Part shown: positions 17,791-25,999 of the stretch, one piece after another | Layout of the letters: every line of letters starts with the position of its first letter | Position numbering within the stretch: position 1 is the first letter of the stretch | Source of the DNA: Pseudomonas syringae | Lineage (GTDB): Bacteria; Pseudomonadota; Gammaproteobacteria; Pseudomonadales; Pseudomonadaceae | Direction: 5' to 3' | DNA: 64,000 bases | Assembly: GCF_001698815.1 (NCBI RefSeq) | Contig: NZ_LGSI01000048.1 | Span: 1 to 64,000, forward strand | Position numbers and translations under genes: made by a program | Notes under the pieces: generated by a model | Databases searched by the model: none | What the model was told of the DNA's origin: nothing | The model's input: the letters and a program-made list of their open reading frames with translations, nothing else

Positions 17791-19541
17791 GAGTACACCT
17801 CTCCTTTAATGGTTTTGACGCGAAGCTCGTGAAACGAATTGAGGCTGGTGTACAGCGCAAAGAACTCGTTGAGCACCGAGGCGAAGACGAACACATCCCC
17901 TTCGCAGATGAACTGCTCCGAATCGATCAACAATTCGGTGCGCACCCCACGCAGCGGCAAGCCCTCGAATAAACGGTCGGTGGCAACATGGCGAATCGAC
18001 TTGAGTCCGCCGAGCATCTTGCGGGTGACGCTTGCCGCATTACGGTCGTAGTACTGCGGAAAGTCGTAGGTTTCAAGAATGACTTTCAGCGCATCGACGT
18101 TCTCCAGAGAGAGGTAGTTCAGCGACATATTGCTGATCAACTTCCAGAGAAAATCCTGCGTCAGCGGCGGCGCGTAGTGGGGAGTGCAAGCCGTTATGTT
18201 CTGAAAACCGGCAGTCTGCGGCGTACCCTCGCCGCTGAAACGGATGCTCCCATCCTTGAGCCGTAATGGCAGATTCTGGTTGGTGCAGACAAGATCGATG
18301 GACAGCGCCTCCTGCCTGTCGCAGTGGCGAATGTCGAAACTCAAATAGGTATCCAGTCCGCTGTGGGACAGCGATGACCGATGCCGAACGCTGTAATACG
18401 GGGCCGCCTGCAGTACGTCGAAACTAGGGTCATGCTTGAACGATTCGAAAGGCACGTAATGCCTCTCGCCGCCGCGCGTTTGCTCACGGCCGATGACACT
18501 TTCAATCGAGTAGACGCCGCAATGTTTCGGCTCAAGTTTGGAGGGCAGCAACAAATACTCATCCTGCTTGCCATCCAGGCGAATAGGCAGGGCGTCTTCA
18601 TTGAAAAGGTTCACCACAGGCGTGCAATACAGTCTGATGTTGTCCTTGGTAGGGCGCGCCCGCTGGATAGCGTTTTTCTTGACGGTGAAACGCAATTCAA
18701 AACCGACCGCCTGCTTGAGGATGTCTTCCGCTACCGCACTGATCTTCTCCAGGCCTCTTATGTCGACGAAAAGAAACTTGTCCTGCAACGCAAAATATTC
18801 CTGGAGGTATCGATAACCGCGGAATGTATTCAGCGGATAGGGAATCAACGCCTGATCGTCGGCGAAGCCCACCGGCTGAACATCTGTAACTTCAAGTTTG
18901 AATGACGCCACATTGCCGCCATCGGGCTTGAGTGGCTTGTGATCCGCATCAAGCAGCACTACGTCAATGCTGCCGAGATTGCGCAGCATGTTCAGATAAA
19001 GCGTCTGGCTGATGTAGCGCTCTCCGGCGAAATGCAGCCGCAGGCGATCAAGGGTCAGCTGGCCAAGATGACCACTGCCTTTGAGGGTGAGTTGCACGCT
19101 CAGCAAAGCGCCTTCGCCCTGAACCGAGTAGTTCAAGTCGCTCAGTTCAAGAGGCTGAACCTCCGTGGCGAAACAGGTGCGGAAACGACAACTGACACCT
19201 TCAACTTCTTCACTGCTTACTGGCGTTTCGCGCTCGACATGGACTGCCGGCCCTGCCTGATCCAAAGGCTGAAACTGCACAATGCTGAATGACGGCAATG
19301 GCCGCATATAGTTGGGCCACAGCAACTGCATCAGGGAATGCGTCAGCTCTGGCCATTCATCATCAAGCTTCTGACGCAGGCGCCCGGTGAGAAACGCAAC
19401 ACCTTCCAGCAGACGCTCGACATCCGGATCGCGACCACTTTGCCCAAGGAAAGGTGCCAGTGCGGGATTGCGCTCAGAAAAAGTGCGCCCCATCTGCCTT
19501 AAAGCAGTCAATTCGCTTTGATAGTAATCATTAAAAGACAT
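17754..19541 (-). CDS. tssF: T6SS baseplate protein TssF
   Basis: A 595-residue TssF (VasA/ImpG) protein, opening MSFNDYYQSELTALRQMG with the family motif DPDVERLLEGVAFLTGRLRQKLDDEWPEL. It forms the baseplate wedge with TssG. I reject a longer start (to 19637) because the extra 32 residues do not fit the family. A 136-base gap separates it from tssE, the largest inside the operon; I see no gene in that gap. Confidence 0.95.
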   Translation of the reverse strand: MSFNDYYQSELTALRQMGRTFSERNPALAPFLGQSGRDPDVERLLEGVAFLTGRLRQKLDDEWPELTHSLMQLLWPNYMRPLPSFSIVQFQPLDQAGPAVHVERETPVSSEEVEGVSCRFRTCFATEVQPLELSDLNYSVQGEGALLSVQLTLKGSGHLGQLTLDRLRLHFAGERYISQTLYLNMLRNLGSIDVVLLDADHKPLKPDGGNVASFKLEVTDVQPVGFADDQALIPYPLNTFRGYRYLQEYFALQDKFLFVDIRGLEKISAVAEDILKQAVGFELRFTVKKNAIQRARPTKDNIRLYCTPVVNLFNEDALPIRLDGKQDEYLLLPSKLEPKHCGVYSIESVIGREQTRGGERHYVPFESFKHDPSFDVLQAAPYYSVRHRSSLSHSGLDTYLSFDIRHCDRQEALSIDLVCTNQNLPLRLKDGSIRFSGEGTPQTAGFQNITACTPHYAPPLTQDFLWKLISNMSLNYLSLENVDALKVILETYDFPQYYDRNAASVTRKMLGGLKSIRHVATDRLFEGLPLRGVRTELLIDSEQFICEGDVFVFASVLNEFFALYTSLNSFHELRVKTIKGEVYSWTPRMGQQPLL

Positions 19542-19677
19542 GGGCGTCCTGTTCCCTGGAGGCACGGAAAAACGCACTGACAAAACTGCCAGTACTTGGT
19601 TGGTCAAGTAGATGCAATGGGTAAAACGGGTAATCACGGAACTCTTGAAACAACAAAACTTCGCAGTGCCTGATGCC

Positions 19678-20085
19678 TCAGGTAACTTTCACGTTCCCGG
19701 AAGCATCCAGACGAGCGGAGAAGCTGACTTGCCGTTTGACGCCGGCAACTTCAAGCAAACCATGAATAGCAAAGGCCAGACGAAACGGGTCGCCGTCACC
19801 CGGAAGGGAAATGACTTCCACCTGCGTCAGTCGCGGTTCATACAGCCCGATAAAACGCTCAATGGCCTGTCGTGCCTGCATCAAGGAATCATGCAGGCTC
19901 AAGCGCATATCATTCAGATCCGGCAGACCATAAGCGGGCAGCGTCTGCACACTCCCCGCACGGGTACTGAGCATTTTCGCCAGGTGGGCCGCCACTGAGG
20001 CCACGGCACTTTCTTCGTGTTTCCAACCAGCACGCTTGTCGGCCTCGCCAGCAAGGCGCTCAAAAAGGCTGCCATACCCGGACAT
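19678..20085 (-). CDS. tssE: T6SS baseplate gp25-like protein TssE
   Basis: A 135-residue TssE, homologue of phage T4 gp25. It has the GSLFERL opening, the LLSTR-like LSTRAGSV and the conserved EPRL motif (about residues 83-87: YEPRLTQVEV), which helps start sheath polymerisation. It ends 13 bases after tssC. The length is typical. Confidence 0.93.
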   Translation of the reverse strand: MSGYGSLFERLAGEADKRAGWKHEESAVASVAAHLAKMLSTRAGSVQTLPAYGLPDLNDMRLSLHDSLMQARQAIERFIGLYEPRLTQVEVISLPGDGDPFRLAFAIHGLLEVAGVKRQVSFSARLDASGNVKVT

Positions 20086-20098
20086 TGCTCAGCTCCGA

Positions 20099-21574
20099 TT
20101 ACTCTTTGTCGAGTTTGCCAACCAACGACAAGGTGAAGTCGGCACCCATGTACTTGAAATGCGGCCGCACGTTCAGGTTGACGCGGTACCAGCCCGGCTC
20201 ACCTTCAACATCGCTGACGACAATTTTGGCGGCGCGCAATGGACGGCGGCCACGTACTTCAGCGCTTGGGTTTTCCTGATCCGCAATGTACTGACGAATC
20301 CACTTGTTCAATTCCTGCTCGAGATCCGTGCGCTCTTTCCAGGAGCCCAACTGCTCACGCTGCAGCACTTTCAGATAATGAGCCAGACGATTGACGATCA
20401 TCAGATACGGCAGCTGTGTGCCCAGCTTGTAATTGAACTCGGCGTCTTTGCCTTCTTCACTGATGCCAAAGAATTTCGGCTTCTGGGCCGAACTGGCAGA
20501 GAAGAACGCTGCGTTGTCGCTACCTTTGCGCATGGTCAGGGCGATAAAGCCCTCTTCGGCCAGCTCGTACTCGCGGCGGTCGGAGACCAGCACTTCGGTT
20601 GGAATCTTGGTTTCGATTTCACCCATGCTCTGGAAGTGGTGCAGGGGCAAATCTTCAACCGCACCACCGCTTTGCGGACCGATGATATTTGGGCACCAGC
20701 GAAATTTGGCAAAGCTGTCGGTCAACCGCGTACCGAACGCGTAGGCGGTGTTACCCCACAGATAATGCTCGTGGCTATTGGCAACGTTTTCCCGGTAAAC
20801 GAAAGTCTTGACCGGATTTTCTTCGGGGTCGTAGGGGTTGCGCAGCAGGAAGCGCGGCATGGTCAGACCAAAATAACGCGCGTCTTCCTGCTGACGGAAA
20901 CTTTGCCATTTGGCGAACTGCGGACCTTCGAAATGATCCTTGAGGTCTTTCATGTCAGGTAGCCCGGTGAAGCTTTCCAGACCAAAGAACTTGGGACCGG
21001 CCGCGGCAATAAATGGTGCATGGGACATGCAAGCGACACTGGAAACGTACTGCATGGTCTTGACGTCGGGTGAGCTTGGGGAGAAGAAATAGTTGGCGAT
21101 GATTGCGCCTACTGGCTGGCCACCAAACTGGCCGTATTCCGCGGTGTAGATATGCTTGTACAAACCAGCCTGCATCACTTCGGGCGAGTCTTCGAAGTCG
21201 TCCAGCAGGTCCTGCTTGGAGACGTTCAGCACCTCGATCTTGATGTTTTCGCGGAAATTCGTGCGCTCAACCAGCAGCGACAGGCCACGCCATGAAGACT
21301 CCAGCGCCTGGAATTCCGGGTGGTGCAGGATCTCGTCCATTTGCCGACTGAGCTTGCCGTCGATCTCGGCAATCATGCGATCAACCAAGGCTTTTTTGAC
21401 GGGTTCTTCGCTGTTATGAGGCTTGAGCAATTCTTCGATGAATGCCGCGACGCCGCGCTTGGCGATGCCATAGGCATCGTCAGTCGGTGTCAGGCTGGTC
21501 TGGGCAATGATCTGGTCAAGTATGCCGAACTCGGTGGCTTCGCTATTTTTCTGCTGTGCTGCACGGGTGCTCAT
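20099..21574 (-). CDS. tssC: T6SS contractile sheath large subunit TssC
   Basis: A 491-residue sheath protein (VipB). Hallmarks are ESSWRGLSLLVERTNF, RDDFEDSPE-like LLDDFEDSPEVMQ, and the C-terminal VSDVEGEPGWYRVNLNVRPHFKYMGADFTLSLV. It assembles with TssB into the contractile sheath around the Hcp tube. The start at 21574 (MSTRAAQQKN) is preceded by AAGGAAG. The 28-base gap to tssB and the shared strand confirm the usual tssB-tssC pair. Confidence 0.96.
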   Translation of the reverse strand: MSTRAAQQKNSEATEFGILDQIIAQTSLTPTDDAYGIAKRGVAAFIEELLKPHNSEEPVKKALVDRMIAEIDGKLSRQMDEILHHPEFQALESSWRGLSLLVERTNFRENIKIEVLNVSKQDLLDDFEDSPEVMQAGLYKHIYTAEYGQFGGQPVGAIIANYFFSPSSPDVKTMQYVSSVACMSHAPFIAAAGPKFFGLESFTGLPDMKDLKDHFEGPQFAKWQSFRQQEDARYFGLTMPRFLLRNPYDPEENPVKTFVYRENVANSHEHYLWGNTAYAFGTRLTDSFAKFRWCPNIIGPQSGGAVEDLPLHHFQSMGEIETKIPTEVLVSDRREYELAEEGFIALTMRKGSDNAAFFSASSAQKPKFFGISEEGKDAEFNYKLGTQLPYLMIVNRLAHYLKVLQREQLGSWKERTDLEQELNKWIRQYIADQENPSAEVRGRRPLRAAKIVVSDVEGEPGWYRVNLNVRPHFKYMGADFTLSLVGKLDKE

Positions 21575-21602
21575 GGTATTGGCTTCCTTATCTATTACAG
21601 AC

Positions 21603-22109
21603 TCAAGCGTCCTTCGGGGCGGGCGCATCCAGACCGATCTCGCCCAGCACACGACCGCGCGAATCTTCATCTTCCAGAACGCTTTCGATCGCCTTGCGGA
21701 ATGCTGGGGCATTGCCAAGTGGTCCTTTGAGGGCCATCAACGCATCGCGCAGCTCCATCAGTTTTTTCATTTCCGGCACCTGATCCACAAGGCTTGCCGG
21801 ATTGAAATCCTTCATCGAATTGATACGCAGATCCATCGCCAACTCCTGAGAGTCGTCCTCGTCCTGCAAACGGTTCGGTACACTCAAGGTCAGGCCTAGC
21901 TTCTGGTTGGCCAGCACTTCGTCGAAGTTATTTTTGTCGATGCTGATGGGCTTGCGATCTTCCAACTTGCGCTCATCTGCCTGCTGGGTGAAATCACCCA
22001 ACACCAGCAATTTCAGCGGCAGCTCAATTTCTTCCTGGGCACCGCCGATTGCGGGCTTGAAAGTAATATTGATGCGTTCCTTTGGTGCTACCGAGCCTTC
22101 TTTGGCCAC
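21603..22109 (-). CDS. tssB: T6SS contractile sheath small subunit TssB
   Basis: A 168-residue sheath protein (VipA), with the N-terminal PKERINITFKP motif and the central LPLKLLVLGDFT. TssB interlocks with TssC to form the sheath recognised by ClpV. GGAG precedes the ATG, and the gene begins 33 bases after tssA. Confidence 0.95.
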   Translation of the reverse strand: MAKEGSVAPKERINITFKPAIGGAQEEIELPLKLLVLGDFTQQADERKLEDRKPISIDKNNFDEVLANQKLGLTLSVPNRLQDEDDSQELAMDLRINSMKDFNPASLVDQVPEMKKLMELRDALMALKGPLGNAPAFRKAIESVLEDEDSRGRVLGEIGLDAPAPKDA

Positions 22110-22142
22110 AGTTTTTCTCCTTCACTGTTACGACCCGAGGGC

Positions 22143-23696
22143 CTATTCGAGTACCACTTCAAGGTCCAAGTGGCACAACCTGCGATAAATCTCGTCCTTG
22201 CGCTCCCGCACCTCGTGGCCTTGGGGCAGTAACCCGTAACAGCCGTGGAGCAGGCGCAGGACTTCCAGCGCCAGATCCGGCTCCCAGAGGTGCAAACCTG
22301 ATTGCTGCAGCTGTTGATCAAGGGTTTCCAGCTGCGCCCTTGCCAGGTCGTATTTCTTGGCCCGGTGACACAGCCGAGCGAGGCTGAACTGCCAGAAAAA
22401 CCGTTCACGGCCGCCTTGGGCGCTTTGCAAACCCTGCTTCATTTCCTGCACCGCAGCTTTCAAACCGCCCTTGCGCAACATCGGGACGGTTTTCTCCAGT
22501 GCGAGCTGCCAGGCAGGTGCAATACCGGCCTCTTCTACCTTGCGGGGCGCAGCGATTGGCTGGACACGCGGCATGACATGCGCAGTGATCCAGTCCCGAG
22601 TCTCGACGTTCGCGAACTCCACGCCATCGTGGAACCGCAGCTCGACGATCCCTGGAAGTCGTTGCACGAATAACGCGCAATGAATCTCCAGCTCTTGCTT
22701 GGCAACCTCGGCATCAAGAGCATCCAGACACTCCCAGACCATGCGCTGACCATCAAGCCAGAACGGCGCCCGGGCTATGCTGGCTTCGAGTTGAACGAGC
22801 AGGTCCGCGTACTGCCCCTGCTCGAACAGGCTGCGGTAGCTTTTGAGCTTGTCCGGCGGTGGCGCTCGAAGATCAGTAATTCGCTCCGCGTTCTGCTGCG
22901 GCACTGAAGTTATCGACAGCCAGGTCAGGGTCCGATTGAGCCGTAGCGCACGAGGATCGGTCGCCTTCTGGCGCAACCACCAGGCACACAACGCAAGGCC
23001 ATTTTCCTGCTGGCCACGCAGCGCCTTCTGCGCATCCTTTTCGTTTTCGATCACCGATTCGCCAGCAAACCACTGCGTGGCGGTCTGCTTGACCTGCGCT
23101 ATCGCGGCTTCCATCGGCCCCGGTTCAGGCCGGTGATCCGAGGCACGCTGGACCATGCTCGCCAGACGCCTGCGCAACGGCAATATCAGAGGGGCGTCGG
23201 CCTTCAGATGCTGCGTAAGAACTGCATCCAGTTCCTCAAGCAGCTTTACCAACTGGCGGAACAATTCCAGCTGATCCTTAACGGGAACATTGGAGTCCAG
23301 AGCCTTTTCAAGTCGCATGATCAACCAGCTGATTGCAGCCGAACGCGTTCTCGATTTGGCTGGGTGAATCTGCGCCCAGTGGTGCGTGCAAAAATGACAA
23401 AGCATGCCGAAACCGGCAACCAGCCCCGCAAATGACTGGAGCTGGTAAAGCGCCCAGCTCAACCAGCAGACGACGCGTAGATCCTTGGAAAGGGTCGTGA
23501 GAATAACCTCGCTGTGCTCCTGTACCTTTTGCCAGTCGACCTTACCGTTTTCATGCAACGACAACGCTTTCGCCAACTCGACCTCAAGCGCCTCGTACTC
23601 TGGCGAATAGCGAGCGTCCAGCCCTGCATAATCGCCTTTGGAAATCGGTGTCTGGGCGATTTTCAGATAGCGAGCAGTAGCGTTAGTTGGGGACAT
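22143..23696 (-). CDS. tssA: T6SS cap/priming protein TssA
   Basis: A 517-residue TssA with an N-terminal ImpA_N domain (about residues 10-140, with WLSWALYQLQSFAGLVAGFGML). A middle helical part and a C-terminal VasJ-type domain end RLCHLDLEVVLE. TssA coordinates sheath and tube polymerisation. The length fits the long TssA class. It is the first gene of the minus-strand operon; the AT-rich 445-base divergent region before it must hold the main T6SS promoter. Confidence 0.93.
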   Translation of the reverse strand: MSPTNATARYLKIAQTPISKGDYAGLDARYSPEYEALEVELAKALSLHENGKVDWQKVQEHSEVILTTLSKDLRVVCWLSWALYQLQSFAGLVAGFGMLCHFCTHHWAQIHPAKSRTRSAAISWLIMRLEKALDSNVPVKDQLELFRQLVKLLEELDAVLTQHLKADAPLILPLRRRLASMVQRASDHRPEPGPMEAAIAQVKQTATQWFAGESVIENEKDAQKALRGQQENGLALCAWWLRQKATDPRALRLNRTLTWLSITSVPQQNAERITDLRAPPPDKLKSYRSLFEQGQYADLLVQLEASIARAPFWLDGQRMVWECLDALDAEVAKQELEIHCALFVQRLPGIVELRFHDGVEFANVETRDWITAHVMPRVQPIAAPRKVEEAGIAPAWQLALEKTVPMLRKGGLKAAVQEMKQGLQSAQGGRERFFWQFSLARLCHRAKKYDLARAQLETLDQQLQQSGLHLWEPDLALEVLRLLHGCYGLLPQGHEVRERKDEIYRRLCHLDLEVVLE

Positions 23697-24141
23697 AGCT
23701 TTTAGACTTCGCTAGAACAGGCATGGAGAAACATCAAGTATGTATAACAACAAGCACAACGCTATAAACAAACTATAAAAAGTATTTAAACATGTTTAAA
23801 ACCAGCAACCTCACACATGACTATTCAAGAGCGGGCCGGAGTAAGTGCGGCAATACTAGCCAGCAAAAGCCAGGGCGCGCAAGAAAAAAATCCGAGAAAG
23901 TAGATAATTAATACATCGAACAACGTCTCACCTTCTTTAATGATTTTTCCTACGCCATCGTACAAACATGGACTACAGAGTTACCTATTTAAACCTCGTA
24001 GAGTGCGCCAGCTTGCCGAAACTACATTACTGCCACATCAACATACCGCTTCTTACAATCGCGGCAAGTACTTAGCCATCACGGCATTCTTTGTAGAGAA
24101 GCACCGCTAACTACCCTTACTCACCAGCCAGGAGTGCATCG
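23697..24141. promoter_or_regulatory. Divergent T6SS promoter region (tssA / hcp)
   Basis: 445 bases, clearly more AT-rich than the flanking genes (for example 23740-23810 and 23880-23960), lying between divergent tssA and hcp. No gene is visible. I searched by eye for a sigma-54 -24/-12 element on both strands and found no convincing match, which agrees with the absence of an sfa activator gene. Exact promoters cannot be assigned. Confidence 0.6.
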
Positions 24142-24660
24142 ATGCCAACACCAGCGTATCTAACCATCAAAGGAACCAAACAAGGGCTTATTACCGAAGG
24201 CACCTTTACATCGGACTCCGTGGGCAATGTCTATCAGGAAGGTCATGAAGATGAAATCCTGGTCCAGGCTTTCGACCATCAGGTCATCATTCCTCGAGAT
24301 CCTCAGTCAGGCCAGCCAACGGGCCAGCGCGTACACAAGCCATTGATGATCACCAAGGTGTTCGACAAGTCTTCACCGCTGATCTTTACTGCGCTCACGA
24401 CAGGCGAGCTGCTGACCGAATGTGAATTGAAGTGGTACCGCACCTCTTCCGAAGGCAATCAGCAGCACTACTTCACCATCAAACTGGAGGACGCGATCAT
24501 CGTCGACGTGACGTCCCGCATGCCGAATTGCCAGGATCCTAACCAGTCGCACTTCACTCATCTGGAAGACGTCTACTTCACCTACCGTAAAATCATCTGG
24601 ACCCATGAAGTATCCGGCACTTCTGGCTCTGATGACTGGCGTGTACCTGTAGCGGGTTAA
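24142..24660 (+). CDS. hcp: T6SS tube protein Hcp (TssD)
   Basis: A 172-residue Hcp that forms the stacked hexameric tube ejected by the sheath. Recognisable parts are YLTIKGTKQGLITEG, QAFDHQVIIPRD, HKPLMITKVFDKSSP, and LEDVYFTYRKIIWTH near the end. An AGGAG Shine-Dalgarno lies 8 bases upstream. It is transcribed away from the rest of the T6SS operon and is followed at once by a strong terminator, so it forms a single-gene unit, as expected for a highly expressed component. No vgrG follows. Confidence 0.96.
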   Translation: MPTPAYLTIKGTKQGLITEGTFTSDSVGNVYQEGHEDEILVQAFDHQVIIPRDPQSGQPTGQRVHKPLMITKVFDKSSPLIFTALTTGELLTECELKWYRTSSEGNQQHYFTIKLEDAIIVDVTSRMPNCQDPNQSHFTHLEDVYFTYRKIIWTHEVSGTSGSDDWRVPVAG

Positions 24661-24683
24661 AGCCAGCGCAACTACCGCTGAAG

Positions 24684-24719
24684 AAAGGGTGCCCAGCATA
24701 ATGTTGGGTGCCCTTTTGT
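24684..24719 (+). terminator. Rho-independent terminator of hcp
   Basis: A 15-bp stem (AAAGGGTGCCCAGCA pairing with TGTTGGGTGCCCTTT, including G-T wobbles) with a TAA loop, followed by T residues, 24 bases after the hcp stop. Confidence 0.88.
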
Positions 24720-24740
24720 GTGCGTTCCACATTTCAATAT

Positions 24741-24769
24741 CGCCTTCGCGGGCAAGCCTCGCTCCAACG
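24741..24769. repeat. REP unit
   Basis: A single copy of the CGCCTTCGCGGGCAAGCC-TCGCTCCAACG palindromic unit, immediately after the hcp terminator. The same family occurs at 25401, 34263 and 47116. Confidence 0.8.
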
Positions 24770-24885
24770 GGCGCGCATGCACTCACGCTCTCGCCACGTC
24801 TTGTTGCACTTCGCTACTTTAAACATTTCAAACAATAGTTATAAATACCGCACTTGCGCTCTGCTCAGTGTTTAGCCTTTGCGTT

Positions 24886-25058
24886 GTCGTTGTTTATTCA
24901 ACGACCGGATTTGACGATCCGAGAAATGTGAGCTCCGCAGAGGTTCCGCTATGGCGGCTGTGCGTGGGAGACCTTCGGGTCTACCGGTTTGCCTGCGTTT
25001 CCGGTTCGTCAATCCGCGCACAGCTGCCACCCTGATTGCTTGACGACAATCGAGGTGG
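24886..25058 (+). promoter_or_regulatory. Structured 5' leader with possible pseudoknot
   Basis: Several perfect or near-perfect stems are visible. GTCGTTG 24886-24892 pairs with CAACGAC 24899-24905. GGCGGCTGTGCG 24953-24964 pairs with CGCACAGCTGCC 25017-25028. Nested inside is an 8-pair hairpin (24966-24985) closed by a TTCG tetraloop, and a third stem pairs 25027-25038 with 25047-25058. TCGTCAA at 25006-25012 can pair with TTGACGA at 24911-24917 or at 25040-25046. The stems end about 18 bases before the GGAG of the following gene. A cis-acting RNA element is inferred. Confidence 0.65.
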
Positions 25059-25088
25059 TCTCAATAAATAAACGTTGGAGCCTCATAA

Positions 25089-25373
25089 ATGCCTTACAAC
25101 CTCGAATCGCCCCGCTACATCCCCCTAACCCATCACGGCCTGGACGGCGCCGTCCTGCTGCTAGACAGTCAGGCGCCGCTCAAAGACCTGCACGCCTGCG
25201 TCGAATTGCGGGTGCGTCTGGCCACGGAGTTTCTCGACGCCGTGTCGAGCAAGAAGCCCGGCAGCGCAGACGACTACGACCTGAACGCCATGGCGGGTAC
25301 GGCTCATCTATTGATGCAGGAAGCCTGCGATATGAATCGCGTGATTGAAAGACGGCTGTGGGAGGGAATTTAA
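25089..25373 (+). CDS. Small protein of unknown function (DUF3077/DUF6124-like)
   Basis: A 94-residue acidic protein without signal peptide or membrane segment, predicted mostly helical (LKDLHACVELRVRLATEFLDAVSS... MAGTAHLLMQEACDMNRVIERRL). A strong TTGGAG Shine-Dalgarno lies 9 bases upstream. The arrangement, a long structured leader before a short helical protein, is one I associate with the abundant DUF3077/DUF6124-type genes of Pseudomonas, but I cannot confirm the family. It is a monocistronic unit that ends at a shared bidirectional terminator with the convergent HU gene. No function is assigned. Confidence 0.72.
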   Translation: MPYNLESPRYIPLTHHGLDGAVLLLDSQAPLKDLHACVELRVRLATEFLDAVSSKKPGSADDYDLNAMAGTAHLLMQEACDMNRVIERRLWEGI

Positions 25374-25400
25374 TATCCCGCACTTCTTGCGTCTGAGTTA

Positions 25401-25430
25401 CCGCCTTCGCGGGCAAGCCTCGCTCCAACG
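25401..25430. repeat. REP unit
   Basis: A second copy of CCGCCTTCGCGGGCAAGC-CTCGCTCCAACG, in the same orientation as the unit at 24741. The two REP units bracket the structured leader and the 94-residue gene. Confidence 0.8.
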
Positions 25431-25458
25431 AATTTTATAAACGCTCAGAAAATGCGAA

Positions 25459-25499
25459 CAAAAAACGGGCACCCAACCTCGTTGGCGTGCCCGTTCTTT
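25459..25499. terminator. Bidirectional terminator between the 94-residue gene and HU
   Basis: AACGGGCAC...GTGCCCGTT with an inner CCAAC/GTTGG stem, an A-run on the left and TTCTTT on the right. It can therefore terminate transcripts from both sides of this convergent pair. Confidence 0.8.
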
Positions 25500-25535
25500 C
25501 ACTGCTCGCCTTGCGTCAAGGCGTACAGCTGGTAT

Positions 25536-25811
25536 CTATGGATTCACGCTGTCCTTGAGTGACTTGCCGGGTTTGAAGGCTACCGTGTTGCTGGCCTTGA
25601 TTTTCACGGGCTCGCCCGTTTGCGGGTTTTTGCCGGTGCGGGCGCCGCGATGGCGTTGCAGGAAGGTCCCGAAGCCGACGAGCGTCACGCTGTCCTTGCG
25701 GTGCAGGGCGCCGGTTATTTCTTCGAGGACGGCATTAAGAACACGGTTGGCTTGTTCTTTGGTGAGATCCGCCTTTTCTGCAATGGCGGCTGCAAGTTCT
25801 GGTTTACGCAT
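25536..25811 (-). CDS. hupA: Nucleoid protein HU
   Basis: A 91-residue HU protein beginning MRKPELAAAIAEKADLTKEQ, with the beta-arm signature GFGTFLQRHRGARTGKNPQTG. It binds and bends DNA as a dimer. It matches the Pseudomonas HU encoded beside the rubredoxin genes. The start is followed by no ambiguity; the upstream 188 bases hold its promoter (a T-rich stretch near 25820-25835) and no other gene. Confidence 0.95.
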   Translation of the reverse strand: MRKPELAAAIAEKADLTKEQANRVLNAVLEEITGALHRKDSVTLVGFGTFLQRHRGARTGKNPQTGEPVKIKASNTVAFKPGKSLKDSVNP

Positions 25812-25930
25812 ATGAAGCCTCTTTTACGGTTTTTTGTTTTTATGTCCCGTGCTGCCCATCCGGAGCAGCCCAAGGCGCCGCAACGGCTCTACGTTGCGGC
25901 AGTCAAGAATGAGGATGGCACGCCGTACAG

Positions 25931-25948
25931 GCCCGCGCCAGTGCGGGC
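25931..25948. other. Short GC-rich hairpin between rubB and hupA
   Basis: GCCCGC and GCGGGC pair across a 6-base loop. It may be the weak end of the rubA-rubB transcript, but no T-run follows on the minus strand. Confidence 0.35.
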
Positions 25949-25999
25949 TTGAGGTTTATGTGAACAAAATCGCGGCTTATCCGACAGAACGACCCGTAT

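Noticed and set aside
23697..24141. Sigma-54 promoter for hcp or tssA
   Set aside because: Best visual candidates lack the GG-N10-GC core; no activator gene is adjacent.
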